Of a DNA stretch of 64,000 bases, positions 42,813 through 56,142 are shown piece by piece (position 1 is the stretch's first letter; the number at the start of each line of letters is the position of its first letter). The stretch covers positions 1-64,000 of the forward strand of contig JACCGJ010004943.1 of assembly GCA_013407085.1 (NCBI GenBank), written 5' to 3'. The stretch comes from Atriophallophorus winterbourni (lineage: Eukaryota; Platyhelminthes; Trematoda; Plagiorchiida; Microphallidae). A program made the position numbers and the translations under genes. The notes beneath the pieces were generated by a model. The model was not told the origin of the DNA. It searched no databases and saw only the letters and a list, made by a program, of their open reading frames with translations.

Positions 42813-43078
42813 ACGTCAAGTACTGTATTGCGTCCACAAATTTGACGTTGAGTACTGTATTTTCTCCAATTGAGACAAATACGGTCCAAATCGAATTCCA
42901 ACGTTGAGTACTGTATTTTCTCCAATTGAGAAAATACGGTCCAAATCGAATTCCAACGTTGATTACTGTATTTTCTCCAATTGCGACAAATACGGTCCAA
43001 ATCGAATTCCAACGTTGAGTACTGTATTTTCTCCAATTGAGACAAATACGGTCCAAATCGAATTCCAACGTTGAGTAC
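42813..43078 (-). repeat. Leader minisatellite, array body 3
   Basis: Four full units plus two short ones, one more than bodies 1 and 2. This explains the longer 2444-bp period. Confidence 0.85.
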
Positions 43079-43630
43079 TGTAGCGACCAAATCGTCACTG
43101 GGGAATAGTTTCTGTCACGAAAACTAGTTGCCTGCTAGATTCTTATACCGAGTTTGACGAGCGTTTACGAATCGATCCCAAATCATAACAATACGTCAAT
43201 TTACGCTGTACTATATTGACAAAGACGATCAACAAGCAAAATATAACAAACCTCAACGGCAATCGAATACAGGTTTCAATGCAAATCAAACGCGTCCAAT
43301 AAACGAAAGTCAAACAGCTCAGTTGAGAGCACAAAAAATTACCGTTTTCCGATAACGGTAAACACGGGTAACGGACAAATTAAAATGTGCGGAAGCCGAA
43401 GTGCAGTTAAACAAAGGAAAAATATTCGGGAAAGAAAACTCTCACAGATTTAACATTTAGTTTAAATGTTATTTTCAATTTGAAGAACAAACAAAACAAA
43501 TCACCGGAAAATTATGACACAAATAACTTGAAAAGGAACAAGGGTGTAGGGTGGGAACAAATGTCTCCAGTACGTTTGATCTTGCTGGACCGAAAGAGGA
43601 ATTCTCAAGACATCGACGCGGATTCATACA
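43079..43630 (-). repeat. Array LTR 4 (outer, 5' side of the element)
   Basis: 552 bp. Combines the short deletion of LTR 3 with GTCAATTTACGC variants of LTR 2. Confidence 0.9.
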
Positions 43631-46600
43631 TGCAACATTAAGCAACCCATTGTGTGAAGAGTTTTGGAACCGAAAATGTTAAGCTTAGCACATCAAAACT
43701 GGCAGACCACAAAGCAAAAATGTAAAGGATTGATTATTTTTGAAATTGAGATTATTACTCCTAAATTTATAATAATATTAGTGTAAAACAAACCATAAAA
43801 TACCGTGTTTTAAGTGAAAAAATCATGATTATTTTCTTCTAATACTCCCCCGTTAAGAGATGTTTTTCGAGTTTAGACCAATGAAACCCACTTTGAAAAT
43901 ATGTGGAATATTGTGCTAACATTGAAAAACTCAGATTTTTGTAAAGTGATTTTTCACATTTTAGACGAAATTTGTCAAACACAAGAAGTTATGGTCCAAC
44001 TTATTTTGCTCTAAACGCTCGCCAGAAAAGATTCAACCTCCTTTCCCCAAATGGCTTCGTGAACAAAATATTTTCTTCTTATAATTAGTTTCTATATTAT
44101 TTTCAAGTGGACATTTCAACATTTTTTGTGTACCATTAAGCACTACAATATGTGCAGAGTATTGAAACAGACAATATCGAGCTCAGCACATGGAAACCGG
44201 AGAACCAGAAAGCGAAAATGGAAGGGATCAAATATCTTCAAAATAATGATGATTATTATAAAATTTATTGGAAATATTAGTGTGAAACTAGCGCCAAAAT
44301 ACCGCCTTTCAAGTGTCAAAACTCACAATAATTTTCACTCAATACTCTCTCGTTATAAAAATTTTGTGGAGTTTAGACCTATGAAACCCACTTCAAAAAT
44401 ATGCGGAATATTGTGCCAAAAGTAAAAAAATCAGATTTTTGTGAAATGATTTTTTTCAATTATTGTCGAAATTTGTCAAACACTTGTAGAAATGGTCTTT
44501 CACATTTTGCTCACAACGTTCTCCATTGAAGATCTAATTTTTTTACCCGAAACGGTTATGTGAACACAATATTTTATTCTCACTATTAGTTTCTATATTA
44601 TTAACAAGTGGAAATTTCAACATAATTTCGTTGACCATTAGGAACCTCACTGTGTGAAGTGTTTTGAAACACAAAGTATCAAGCTGAGCACACCGAAACT
44701 AGAAGATCAGAAAGCAAAATTGAAAATGATTAAATATCTTCGAAATTGGTATTAATATTCTGGAACTTATAAAATATTAGTGTAAAACTATCGCCAAAAA
44801 AACCGCATTTCAAGTGTCAAAACTGACAATTATTTTCTCCTAATACTCCCCCTTAGGAACATTTTTTCGAGTTAAGACCTATGAAACCCACTTCAAAAAT
44901 TGTTGGGAATAATGTGCCAAAATCAAAAAAACAGATTATTGTAAGATGATTTTTTCAATTTTTGTCAAATTTGTCAAACACCAGAAGTAAGGGTCTCTCA
45001 CATTTTGCTCATAACGCTTGCCAGATAAGATTCAATCACTTCACCACAAATGGTTTTGTGAACACAATAGTTTCTTCTCACTATTAGTTTCTATATTATT
45101 TATGAGTGAAAATTTTAAAATATTTTCGTGTACCATTTGGCACCCCATTGTGTGAAGGGTTTTAGAACAGAAAGTATCATGCTTGACACATCTAAACCTG
45201 GATACCGAAAAGCAAAAATGAAAAGGATTAAATATCTTCGAAATAGAGATTATTATTCTTAGATTTATCACAAATAATAGTGTAAGACTAAGCACAAAAA
45301 AACCGCATTTTATGTGTCAAAACTCACAACTATTTTCTTATTAATACTCTTTGGTTAGCAGAATTTTTTGGAGTTCAGACCTATGAAACCCACATTAAAA
45401 ATGTGCGGAATTTGTTGCCGGAATTAAAAAAACTAAGATTTTTGTAAAATGATTTTTCTAATTTTTGTCGAAATAAGTCAAACACTAAAAGTAAGGGTCT
45501 TAAACATTTTGCTCCCAACGATCGCCAGAGAGTATTTATTCTCCTCATCCCAAATGGTTTTGTGAAAACAATCTTTTCTCCTCACTATTAGTCCCTATAT
45601 TATTCCTGAGTGAACATTTTCAAAATATTTTTGTGTATCATTTGGCACTTCGGTGTGTGAAGGGTTTTCACAACAGATAGTATCAGGCTCGACACATCGA
45701 AATCTGAGGACCGGAAAGCGAAAATAAAAAGGAATAAATATCCCTAGAATTGGGATTGATATTCCTTAATTTATTAAAAATACTAGTTTAAAACTCACAC
45801 AAAAACACCGCCTTTTATGTGTTAAAACTCAAAATTCTTTCACCTAATACTCATACGTTGGGAGACTTTTTCGAGTTTAGACCTATGAAACCCACTTCAA
45901 AAATTGTTCGGAATAATGTGCAAAAAATTGAAAAACACAGATTATTGTAAAATGATTCTTTGTAATTTTTGTCAAACACCAGAAGTAACGGTCTTCACAA
46001 TTTGCTCACAACGCGTGTCAGAGTAGATTCAAACACCTCTCCCCAAATGGTTTTGTGAGCACAATATTTTCTTATCACTATTAGTTTCTATATTATTTAT
46101 AAGTGGAAATTTTAACATATTTTCGTATACCATTAGGCACCCCACTGTGTGACGGGTTTTGAAACAAAAAGTATCAAGCTTAGCACATCGATACCGGTAA
46201 ACCAGAAAGCAAAAAATAAAAAGGATTGAATATCTTTGAAATTGTGAATAATATTTTCAAATTTATCAAAAATATAAGTGTAAAACTGACGCCGACAAAA
46301 CCGCCTTTAAGTGAAAAAAAATCACAATTATTTTCTTCTAATACTCTCCCGTTGAGAGATTTTTTCAAGTTTAGACCTATGAAACCCACTTCAAAAATGT
46401 GCGGAATATGGTGCTAACATTGAAAAACTCAGATTTTTGTAAAGTGATTTTTCACATTCTCGTCGAAATTTGTCAAAATCAGAAGTTATGGTCTAACACA
46501 TTTTGCTCCGAACGCTCGCCAGAGAAGATTCAACCTCCTCACGCCAAATGGCTTCGTGAACAAAATATATTCCTCTTACTATTATTTTCTATATTATTTT

Positions 46601-49600
46601 CAAGTGGACATTTCAACATTTTTTTACCATTAGGCACTACAATATGTGCAGGGTATTGGAACAGACAATATCAAGCCTAGCACATGGAAACCGGAGAACC
46701 AGAAAGCGAAAATGGAAGAGATTAAATATCTTCAAAATAAAGAATAATATTATAAAATTTATTGGAAATATTAGTGTAAAACCTGCGCCAAAATACCGCC
46801 TTTCAAGTGTCAAAACTCACAATTATTTTCTCTCAATACTCTCTCGTTATAAAAATGTTGTTGAGTTTAGACCTATGAAACCCACTTCAAAAATATGCGA
46901 AATATTGTGCCAAAAGTAAAAAAATCAGATTTTTGTGAAATGATTTTTTTCAATTATTGTCGAAATTTGTTAAGCACTTGTTGAAATGGTCTTTCACATT
47001 TTGCTCTCAACGTTCTCCATTGAAGATCTAATCTTTTTTCACCCTAAACGGATATGTGAACACAATATTTTATTCTCACTATTAGTTTCTATATTATTAA
47101 CGAGTTGAAATTTCAACATAATTTCGTTGACCATTAGGCACCTCACTGTGTGAAGTGTTTTGAAACACAAATTATCAAGCTGAGCACACCGAAACTAGAA
47201 GACCAGAAAGCAAAAATGAAAATGATTAAATATCTTTGAAATTGGGATTAATATTCTGGAACTTATAAAATATAAGTATAAAACTAACGCCAAAAAACCG
47301 CATTTTAAGTGTCAAAACTGACAATTATTTTCTCCCAATATTATTTATAAGTAAAAAATTTACAATATTTTCGTGTACCATTTGGCACCCCAGTGTGTGG
47401 AGGGTTTTAGAAAAGAAAGTATCAGGCATGACACATCTAAACCTGGATACCGGAAAGCAAAAATGAAAAGGTTTAAATATCTTCGAAATAGGGATTATTA
47501 TTCTCGAATTCATCAAAAATAATAGTGTAAGACTAAGCATAGAAAACTGCCTTTTTTTGTCAAAACTCACAACTATTTTCTCATTATTACTCTTTGGTTA
47601 GCAGGATTTCTTCGAGTTCAGACCTATGAAACCCACATTAAAAATGTGCGGAATTTGTTGCCGGAATTAAACAAACTAAGATTTTTGTAAAATGATTTTT
47701 TTTAATTTCTGTCGAAATAAGTCAAACACTAAAAGTAAGGGTCTTGAACATTTTGCTCCCAACGATCGCCAGAGTGTATTTATTCTTCTCACCCAAAATG
47801 GTTTTGTGAAAACAATCTTTTTTTCTCACTATTAGTTCCTATATTATTCCTGAGTGGAAATTTCAAAATATTTTTGTGTATCATTTGGCACTTCGGTGTG
47901 TGAAAGGTTTTTAAAACTGATAGTATCATGCTCAACACATCGAAATCTGAGGACCGGAAAGCGAAAATTAAAAGAAATAAATATCTCTGAAATTGGGATT
48001 GATATTCCTTAATTTATTAGAAAATACTAGTTTAAAACTCACATTAAAACACCGCCTTTTATGTGGTTAAACTCAAAAAAAGTTTCACGAAGTACTTATA
48101 CTTTAGGAGACTTTTTCGAGTTTAGACCCATGAAACCCATTTTTAGAAATGTTCGGAATAAAGTGCAAAAATTATAAAAACTCGTATTTTTGTGAAATGA
48201 TTTTTTAAATTTTTGTCGAAATTTGTCAAACACCAGGAGTAAGGCTCTCACACATTTTGCTCACAACGACCGCCAGAGTTTCTTCACTCTCCTTACTCTT
48301 CTCACCACAACTAGTTTTGTGAACACAATATGTTCTTCTCACTATTAGTTCCTATATTATTTATAAGTGGAAATTTAAACATATTTTCGTGTACCAATAG
48401 GTACCCCATTTTATAAAGGGTGTAAATACTCAAAGTTTGAGGCAAACCACACAAAAAACTGAGGACCAGCAGGCCAAAATAAGAAGGATGAAACATGCTC
48501 GAAATAAGGACTAAAATTTCCAAATTTTCTACAAATAATATTGCAAAAGGTACAACAGAAAACACGAGTTTAAAATGTCAAAACTCAAAATTATTTTCTC
48601 CTTATATTTCCCCGTTTGAAGAATTTTTAAGAATTCAGCACTATAAAGCCCACTGCGATAATGTAAAGAATAAAGTGTCAAAATTAAAGAAAATCAGATT
48701 ATCGTGAAATGATTGTTTACAACTGTTGTTGGAATTTGTCAAACACCATAACACATGTTTGTAACGAAGTCGCCGAAGGCGATTTAAACTCCTCACCACA
48801 ATTAGTTTTGTGAACACAATATGTTCTTCTCACTACTAGTTTCTATATTTTTATGAGTAAAAATGTAGAGATATTTCCGTGTACAATTGAGCAACCCAGT
48901 TTGTAAATGGTTGGAAAACACAAAGTATCAGGGTCACATTATCGAAATCGCACCACCAGAAAGTATAAATAGAAAGTATTAAATATCCTCGTTACTAAGA
49001 TAAAATTTCCCGAATTTATAAAACTATTAGTGCAAAACGTACGAAAAAATAGCGTTTTAAGAGTCAAAACTCAAAATAATTTTCTCTAATACTCCTCCGT
49101 AAGCATAAGTTTTTATGAGTTTAGCCCTATAGAAGCCATCTAGAAAATGTGCGAAATAAGGAGCCTCAATTATAAAAAAACAGATCTATGTTAATGATTT
49201 TTCCTATTTTTGTCGAAATTTGTCACACCAGAAATAATGGTGTAACACATTTTGCTCACAACGCTCGCTAGAGGAGATTTGATACCTTCAACGCAACTAG
49301 TTGTGTGGACAAAATATTTGCTTCTTACTATTAGCGTCTGTATTATTTATACCTTAAAATTTGAATATATTTTTGTGAAACATTAGGCACCCCAAAGTTT
49401 AAATGGGTCAAAAATACAAATAATCAGGCTCAAAACATCGTACCCAGAAGAACAGGAAAGAAAAAAATGAAAATGATTAAATATCCTTCAAAAAGGGATT
49501 AGTATTGCTAATTGTATTCAAAATATCAGTGTAAAACTTACAATAAAGTTCCGTCTTTAAAGTGTCAAAACTGACAATTATTTGCTCATGATACCATTCC

Positions 49601-52600
49601 GTTGGGAGAATTTTTTACGAGTGTAGCCATATGAAAGCCACCTTCAAATGTGCGGAATGAGTTGCTGAAAATTAGAAAAAACTCAGATTTTTGTAGAAAG
49701 AATTTTTCAGTTGTTGTCAAAATTTGACAAGCACCGCAATTAGTTTTGTAAACACAATATGTTCTTCTCACTACTAGTTTCTATATTTTTTATAAGTTAA
49801 AATGTAAAGATATTTCCGTGTACAATTAAGCAACCCAGTTTGTGAAGTGTTTAAAAACACAAAGTATAAGACTCACCATATCGAAATCGCACGACCAGGA
49901 AGCAAAAATAAAAGGGATTAAATATCCTTGTTGCTAAAATTAGAATTCCTGATTTTACAAAAATATTAGTGCAAAACGTACACAAAAATACCGCGTTTCG
50001 AGAGTCAAAACTCGAAATAATTTTCTCTAAAACTTCCCCGCAAGCAGAAATTTTTATGAGTTTAGCCTCATAAAAGCCACCTCGGAAATGTGCGAAATAA
50101 GAAGCCACAACCGAAAAAACTCAAATTTTTGTAATATGATTTCTTTTATATTTGTCGATATTTATCAAACACCGGAAAAATTGTGTCTAACACGTTTTTC
50201 TCACAACACTCGCCAGAGGAAATTTAATCTCCTCACCACAACTGGTATTGTAAACACAATATGCTCTTTTCACTATTAGTTTCTATATTGTAGTTAAGTA
50301 AAAATTTAAACATTTTTCTTGTACCATTGAGCACCCCAGTTTGTTCAGGGATTAAATACTCAAAATTTCCAGGCTCATCACATCGAAAACATAGGAAAAA
50401 AACTCAAATGAAAGGGATTAGATATTCTTGAAATTGGGATTTTAAATCCTAAATTTGAGGCAATTTTAGTGCAAAACGTACGCCAAAAGTACCGCATTTG
50501 AAATCTCAAATCTTACTTTTTTATCCTAAATCTCGTTCATAAGGAGAAATTTCGACGATTTTATTTCCATGAAACCGACTTTGAAAATTCACATGATATG
50601 GTGCCAAAATGAAGAACAAATTCATGTAAAATGATTTTTTCTATTTTTGTCGAAATTTGTCACACCAGAAATAATGGTGTAACACATTTTGCTCACAACG
50701 CTCGCTAGAGAAGATTTGATCCCTTTACCGCAACTAGTTGTGTGGACAAAATATTTGCTTCTCACTATTAACGTCTGTATTATTTATAATTTAAAATTTG
50801 AATATATTTTTGTGGAACATTAGGCACCCAAAAGTTTAAATGTTTTGAATACACACAAATAATCAGTCTTGAGACATCGTACCTAAAAGAACAGAAAGAA
50901 ACGAATGAGAATGATTAAATATCCTCCAAAAAGTATTAGTATTGCCAAATGTATTCAAAATATTAGTGTAAAACTTAAAATAAAGTACTGCCTTTAAAGT
51001 GTCAATAGTAACAATTATTTGCTCATGATACTTTTCCGTTAGGAGAATTTTGTACGAGTTCAGCCCTCTGAAAGCCACCTCCAAATGTGCGTAATAAGTC
51101 GCTGAAAATAAAAAACTCAGATTTTTGTAAACAGATTTTTTCAGTTGTTGTCAAAATTTGTCAAACACCAGAAGTCAGGGTCGAACACATTTTTCTCACA
51201 GCGCTCGCCAGTGAAGATTTATTATCCTCACAACAACTGGTTTCGTAAGCACAATATGTTTTTCTCACTATTAGTTTCTATATTATTTATTAGTAAACAT
51301 TTAAACATATTTTCGTGTACCATTTGGCACAATAGTTTGTAAAGGTTTTATTACTGAAAGTATCATGCTCAACACGGGAAAACGGATGACCAGAAAGCAA
51401 AGATGAAAAGGATTGAATATCCTCGAAATTGTGATCGAAATTCATAAATGAATTGAAAATATAAGTGGAAAACGTACACTAAAAATACCTCTTTTCAAGT
51501 GCCGAAATTTACAATTATTTCTTTTGTTATAAGAATTTTTCATGAGTTTAGCTCTATAAGAGCCACTATGAAAATGTGCTAAGTATGGTGCAAAAAATTG
51601 AAAACTCAGATTTTTGTAAAATGGTATTTTTAATTCTTGTGGATATTTGTCAAACACCAGAAGTTAAATTTTACCACATTATGCTCACGGCACCCGCCAA
51701 AAAAGAATTAATCTTCTTACCACAACTAATGTTGTAATCACAATATTTTCATCTCACTATTATTTTCTATGTTATTCATGAGTGAAAATGTAAACAAATT
51801 TACGTGTACCGTCAGGCACCCTAGTTTGTGAAGAAATTACAAACTCAATGTTCCAGGCTAACATCATGGAAACTGGAGTACTATTAAACAAAAATGAAAA
51901 TGATTTAATATCCTTTAATTTTGGAATACCTATACTTATTGAAAATATTATTGCAAAACGTGATGCAAAACACACGAGTTTTAAATGTTAAAACTCTAAA
52001 TTATTTTCTTCTAATACTTCTTCGTTAGGAAAAGTTTTAAGAATTTATCCCTATGAAGCCCGCAGTGATAATTTAAGGAATAAATTGCCAAAATTAAAAA
52101 ATCAGATTATGGTAAAATGATTGTTTTCAATTGTTGTCGATATTTTTTAAACACTATAAGTAAAGGTGTAGAACATGTTTCTTACAAAGTCGCCAAACGC
52201 GATTTAATCTCCTCACCGCAATCAGTTTTGTAGACACAATATGTTCTCCTCACTACCAGTTTCTATATTTTTTATAAGTTAAAATGTAAAGATACTCCGT
52301 GTACAGGTAGGCAACTCAGTTTGTAACGTGTTTAAAAAAACAAAGTATCAGGCTCACCATATCGAAATCGCACGACCAGAAAGCAAAAATAAAAGGGATT
52401 AAATATCCTCGTTACTAAGATTAGAATTTCTGAATTTATAAAAAATATTAGTGCAAAACGTACACAAAATACCGCGTTTTGAGAGTCAAAACTCAAAATA
52501 ATTTTCTCTAATACTCCTCCGTAAGCAGAAGTTTTTATGAGTTGAGCCCTATAAAAGCCACCTTGAAAATGTGCGAAATAAGAAGCCACAACCAAAAAAC

Positions 52601-55600
52601 TCAAATTTTTGTAAAATGATTATTTTAATTTTTGTCGAAATTTATCAAACACCAGAATTATGTGCCTAACACGTTTTTCTCACAACACTCACCATAGCCA
52701 ATTTAATCTTCTCACCACAACTGGTTTTGTGAACACAATATGCTCTTTTCACTATTAGTTTCTATATTGTAGTTAAGTTAAAATTTAAACATTTTTCTTG
52801 CACCATTCAGCACCCCAGTTTGTTCAGGGATTATATACTCAAAATTTCCAGGCTTATCACATCGAAAACATAGGAACAAAAAACACAAATGAAAAGGATT
52901 AGATATTTTTGAAATTGGGATTGGAATCCTAATTTTAAAGCAATTTCAGTGCAAAACGTACGCCAAAAATACCGCATTTGAAATCTCAAATCTCACTTTT
53001 TTATCCTAAATCTGGTTCATAAGGAGAAATTTTTACGAGTTTCTTTCCATGGAACCGATTTTGAAAATTCGCATAATAAGGTGCCGAAATAAAAAACAGA
53101 TTTATGTAAAATGATTTTTTCTATGTTTGTCGAAATTTGTCACACGCCGGAAATAATGGTGTAACACATTTTGCTCAGAACGCTCGCTAGAGAAGATTTG
53201 ATCCATTCACCGCAACTAGTTTTGTGGACATAATATTAGCTTCTCACTATAAGCGTCTGTTTTATTTATAATTTAAAATTTGAATATATTTTTGTGGAAC
53301 ATTAGGCACCCCAAAGTTTAAATGGTTTGAAAACACAAATTACCAGGCTCAAAACATCGTACGCAGAAGAACAGAAAGGAAAATTTGAGAAGGATTGAAT
53401 ATCCTTCTAAATGGGATTAATATTGCTAAATGTATTCAAAATATTAGTGTATAACTTACAATAAAGTACCGCCTTTAAAGTGTCAAAACTGACAATTATT
53501 TGCTCATGATACTATTCCGTTGGGAGAATTTCTTACGAGTGTAGCTCTATAAAAGCCACCCTTAAATGTGCGGAATGAATTGCTGAAAATTAGAAAAAAC
53601 TCAGATTTTTGTGAAGAGATGTTTTCAGTTGTTGTCAAAATTTGTCAACCACGAGAAGTCAGGGTCTAACACATTTTTTTCACAGCGCTCACCAGTGAAG
53701 ATTTAATCTCCTCACAACAACTGGTTTTGTGAACACAACATGTTTTTCTCACTATTAGTTTCTATATTATTCATGAGTAAAAATTTAAACATATTTTCGT
53801 GTACCATTTGGCATCATAGTTCCTAGAGGTTTTATTACTGAAAGTATCATGCTTAACACGGGAAAACGGATGACCAGAAAGGAAAGATGAAAAGGACTGA
53901 ATATCCCTGAAATTGTGATTGAAAGTCATAAATGAATTGAAAATATAAGTGGAAAACGTACACCAAAAATACCGCTTTTCACGTGCCGAAACTTACAATT
54001 ATATCTTCCGTTAGAAGAATTTTTCACGAGTTTAGTCCTATGAGAGCCACTTTGAAATTGTGCTAAATATGGTGCAAAAATTGAAAACTCAGATTTTTGT
54101 GAAATGGTATTTTTAATTCTTGTCGAAATTTGTCAAACACCAGAAGTTAAATTTTACCACATTATGCTCACGGCACTCGCCAAAAATGAATTAATCTTCT
54201 TACTACAACTAATGTTGTAATCACAATATTTTCATCTCACTTTTATTTTCTATGTTATTTATGAGTGAAAATGTAAACAAATTTGCGTGTACCGTTAGGC
54301 ACCTTAGTTTGTGAAGAAATTACAAACTCAATGTATCAGGCTAACATCATGTAACCTGGAGTACTATTGAACAAAAATGAAGAGGAATAAATATCCTTTA
54401 AATCAAGATTATCATTCCTAAATTTATTGAAAATATTATTGTAAAACGTACAGCGAAAAACACGAGTTTTAAATTTTAAAACTCCAAATTATTTTCTCCT
54501 AATACTTCTTCGTTAGGGAAAGTTTTTAGAATTCATCCGTATGAAACCCACTGTGATAATTTAAGGAATAAAGTGCCAAAATTAAAAAATCAGATTATCG
54601 TAAAATGATTGTTTTCAATTGTTGTCGATATTTTTCAAACACTATAAGTAAAGGTGTAACACATGTTTTTCACAAAGTCGCCAAACGCGATTTTATCTCC
54701 TCACCGCAATTAATTTTGTGAACACAATATGTTCTTCTCACTACTAGTTTCTGTATTTTTTATAAGTTAAAATGTAAAGATAATCCCGTGTACAATTAAG
54801 CAACCCAGTTTGTAAAGTGTTTAAAAACACAAAGTATAAGACTCACCATATCAAAATCACACGATAAGAGAGAAAAAATAAAAGGGATTAAATATCCTCG
54901 TTGCTAAGATTAGAATTCCTGATTTTACAAAAATATCAGTGCAAAACGTACACTAAAATACCGCGTTTCGAGAGTCAAAACTCGAAATAATTTTCTCTAA
55001 AACTTACCCGCGAGCAGAAGTTTTTATGAGTTTAGCCCTATAAAAGCCACCTTGAAAATGTGCGAAATAAGAAGCCACAACCAAAAAAACTCGAATTTTT
55101 GTAAAATGATTTCTCTAATATTTGTCGATATTTATCAAACACCAGAAAAATTGTGTCTAACACGTTATTCTCACAACACTCGCCAGAGGAAATTTGATCT
55201 CCTCACCACAACTGGTTTTGTGAAAACAATATGCTCTTTTCACTATTAGTTTCTATATTGTAGTTAAGTAAAAATTTAAACAATTTTCTTGTACCATTGA
55301 GCACCCCAGTTTGTTCAGGGATTAAATACTCAAAATTTCCAGGCTCACCACATCGAAAACATAGGAACAAAAAAACTCAAATGAAAGGGATTAGATATTC
55401 TTGAAATTGGGATTTTAAATCCTCAATTTGAGGCAATTTTAGTGCAAAACGTACGCCAAAAGTACCGCATTTGAAATCTCAAATTTTATTTTTTTATCCT
55501 AAATCTCGTTCATAAGAAGAAATTTCCATGATTTTATTTCTATGAAACCGACTTTGGAAATTCGCATGATAAGGTGCCAAAATAAAGAACAGATTCATGT

Positions 55601-55817
55601 AAAATGATTTTTTCTATTTTTGTCGAAATTTGTAACACCAGAAATAATGGTGTAACACATTTTGCTCACAACGCTCGCTAGAGGAGATTTGATCCCTCCA
55701 CCGCAACTAGTTGTGTGGACAAAATATTTGCTTCTCACTATTAGCGTCTGTATTATTCATAATTTAAAATTTGAATATATTTTTGTGAAACATTAGGCAC
55801 CCCAAAGTTTAAATGTT
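43631..55817. repeat. Satellite block, ~24 monomers of ~500 bp with higher-order structure
   Basis: Monomer anchors (variants of CTCACAACGCTCGCC) lie near 44011, 44515, 45007, 45511, 46012, 46508, 47006, 47758, 48259, 48757, 49255, 50203, 50693, 51205, 51683, 52180, 52679, 53174, 53681, 54167, 54670, 55170 and 55667. Five monomer types recur in order from 50.2 kb. V (50203, 52679, 55170), Z, Y, X and W give a ~2.49-kb unit. Apparent deletions lie near 47335 (about 245 bp) and 49731 (about 1 kb). No coding signal; short ORFs here repeat with the monomer. Confidence 0.93.
55814..55817. repeat. Target-site duplication TGTT (left)
   Basis: TGTT before the 5' LTR; the same 4 bp at 60949-60952 follow the 3' LTR. 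The uninterrupted sequence is visible in the related monomer near 50830. Confidence 0.85.
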
Positions 55818-55997
55818 TGTAACACCGCTTGTTTTGCCTCATCGAAACATTTACCTTGACAATTATTAACTTCCGTTTGTTCGTGCGTGCATCATAACGC
55901 TCTGTACACGTTTTGGTAACCGCGATTAACCTTCCATCTCCTGTGCCTTTTCTCCAACGTTCTTGGGGATATTATTGTAGTAACCTGGTCTACTACA
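55818..55997 (+). repeat. 5' LTR (CsRn1-type element 1)
   Basis: 180 bp, TGTAACACC...TACTACA. Confidence 0.92.
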
Positions 55998-56000
55998 AAT

Positions 56001-56013
56001 TGGTGAGCCCGAC
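56001..56013 (+). other. Primer binding site, tRNA-Trp-like
   Basis: TGGTGAGCCCGAC, 3 nt after the LTR; one mismatch to the complement of vertebrate tRNA-Trp 3' end. Matches the CsRn1-clade primer. Confidence 0.6.
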
Positions 56014-56142
56014 ATACACGCATTCTTCGTGTATGTTTTCCGGTACGTCAAACTTTTTCCGTTTAACATCGGAGTTTTCAGGTAAAATTTTTTTACCTCG
56101 TTTAATCGTGCATTTTATTTGCATCAATTACTCTTGTTTATC

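Larger units (their letters stand above)
35835..43630 (-). mobile_element. Tandem array of gag-only BEL/Pao-type elements: four LTRs, three bodies
   Basis: The minus-strand order is LTR-body-LTR-body-LTR-body-LTR. LTRs: 35835-36396, 38235-38798, 40635-41186, 43079-43630. Bodies: 36397-38234, 38799-40634, 41187-43078. The period is 2400, 2400 and 2444 bp. Neighbouring bodies share LTRs, with no target duplication between them; only the outer edges carry a near-duplication (TGCAC before 35835, TGCAA after 43630). Satellite DNA lies on both sides. This indicates either unequal recombination between LTRs after one insertion or insertion of a concatemer. Same family as 17055-19979. Confidence 0.92.

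Noticed and set aside
43631..55817. Many ORFs of 60-90 codons in the satellite, some hydrophobic
   Set aside because: They recur at monomer spacing, differ in frame and ends between monomers, and have composition expected from AT-rich repeats.
43631..55817. CRISPR-like array because of regular repeats
   Set aside because: The whole ~500-bp unit is repeated and diverged; there are no short repeats with unique spacers, and the DNA is eukaryotic.
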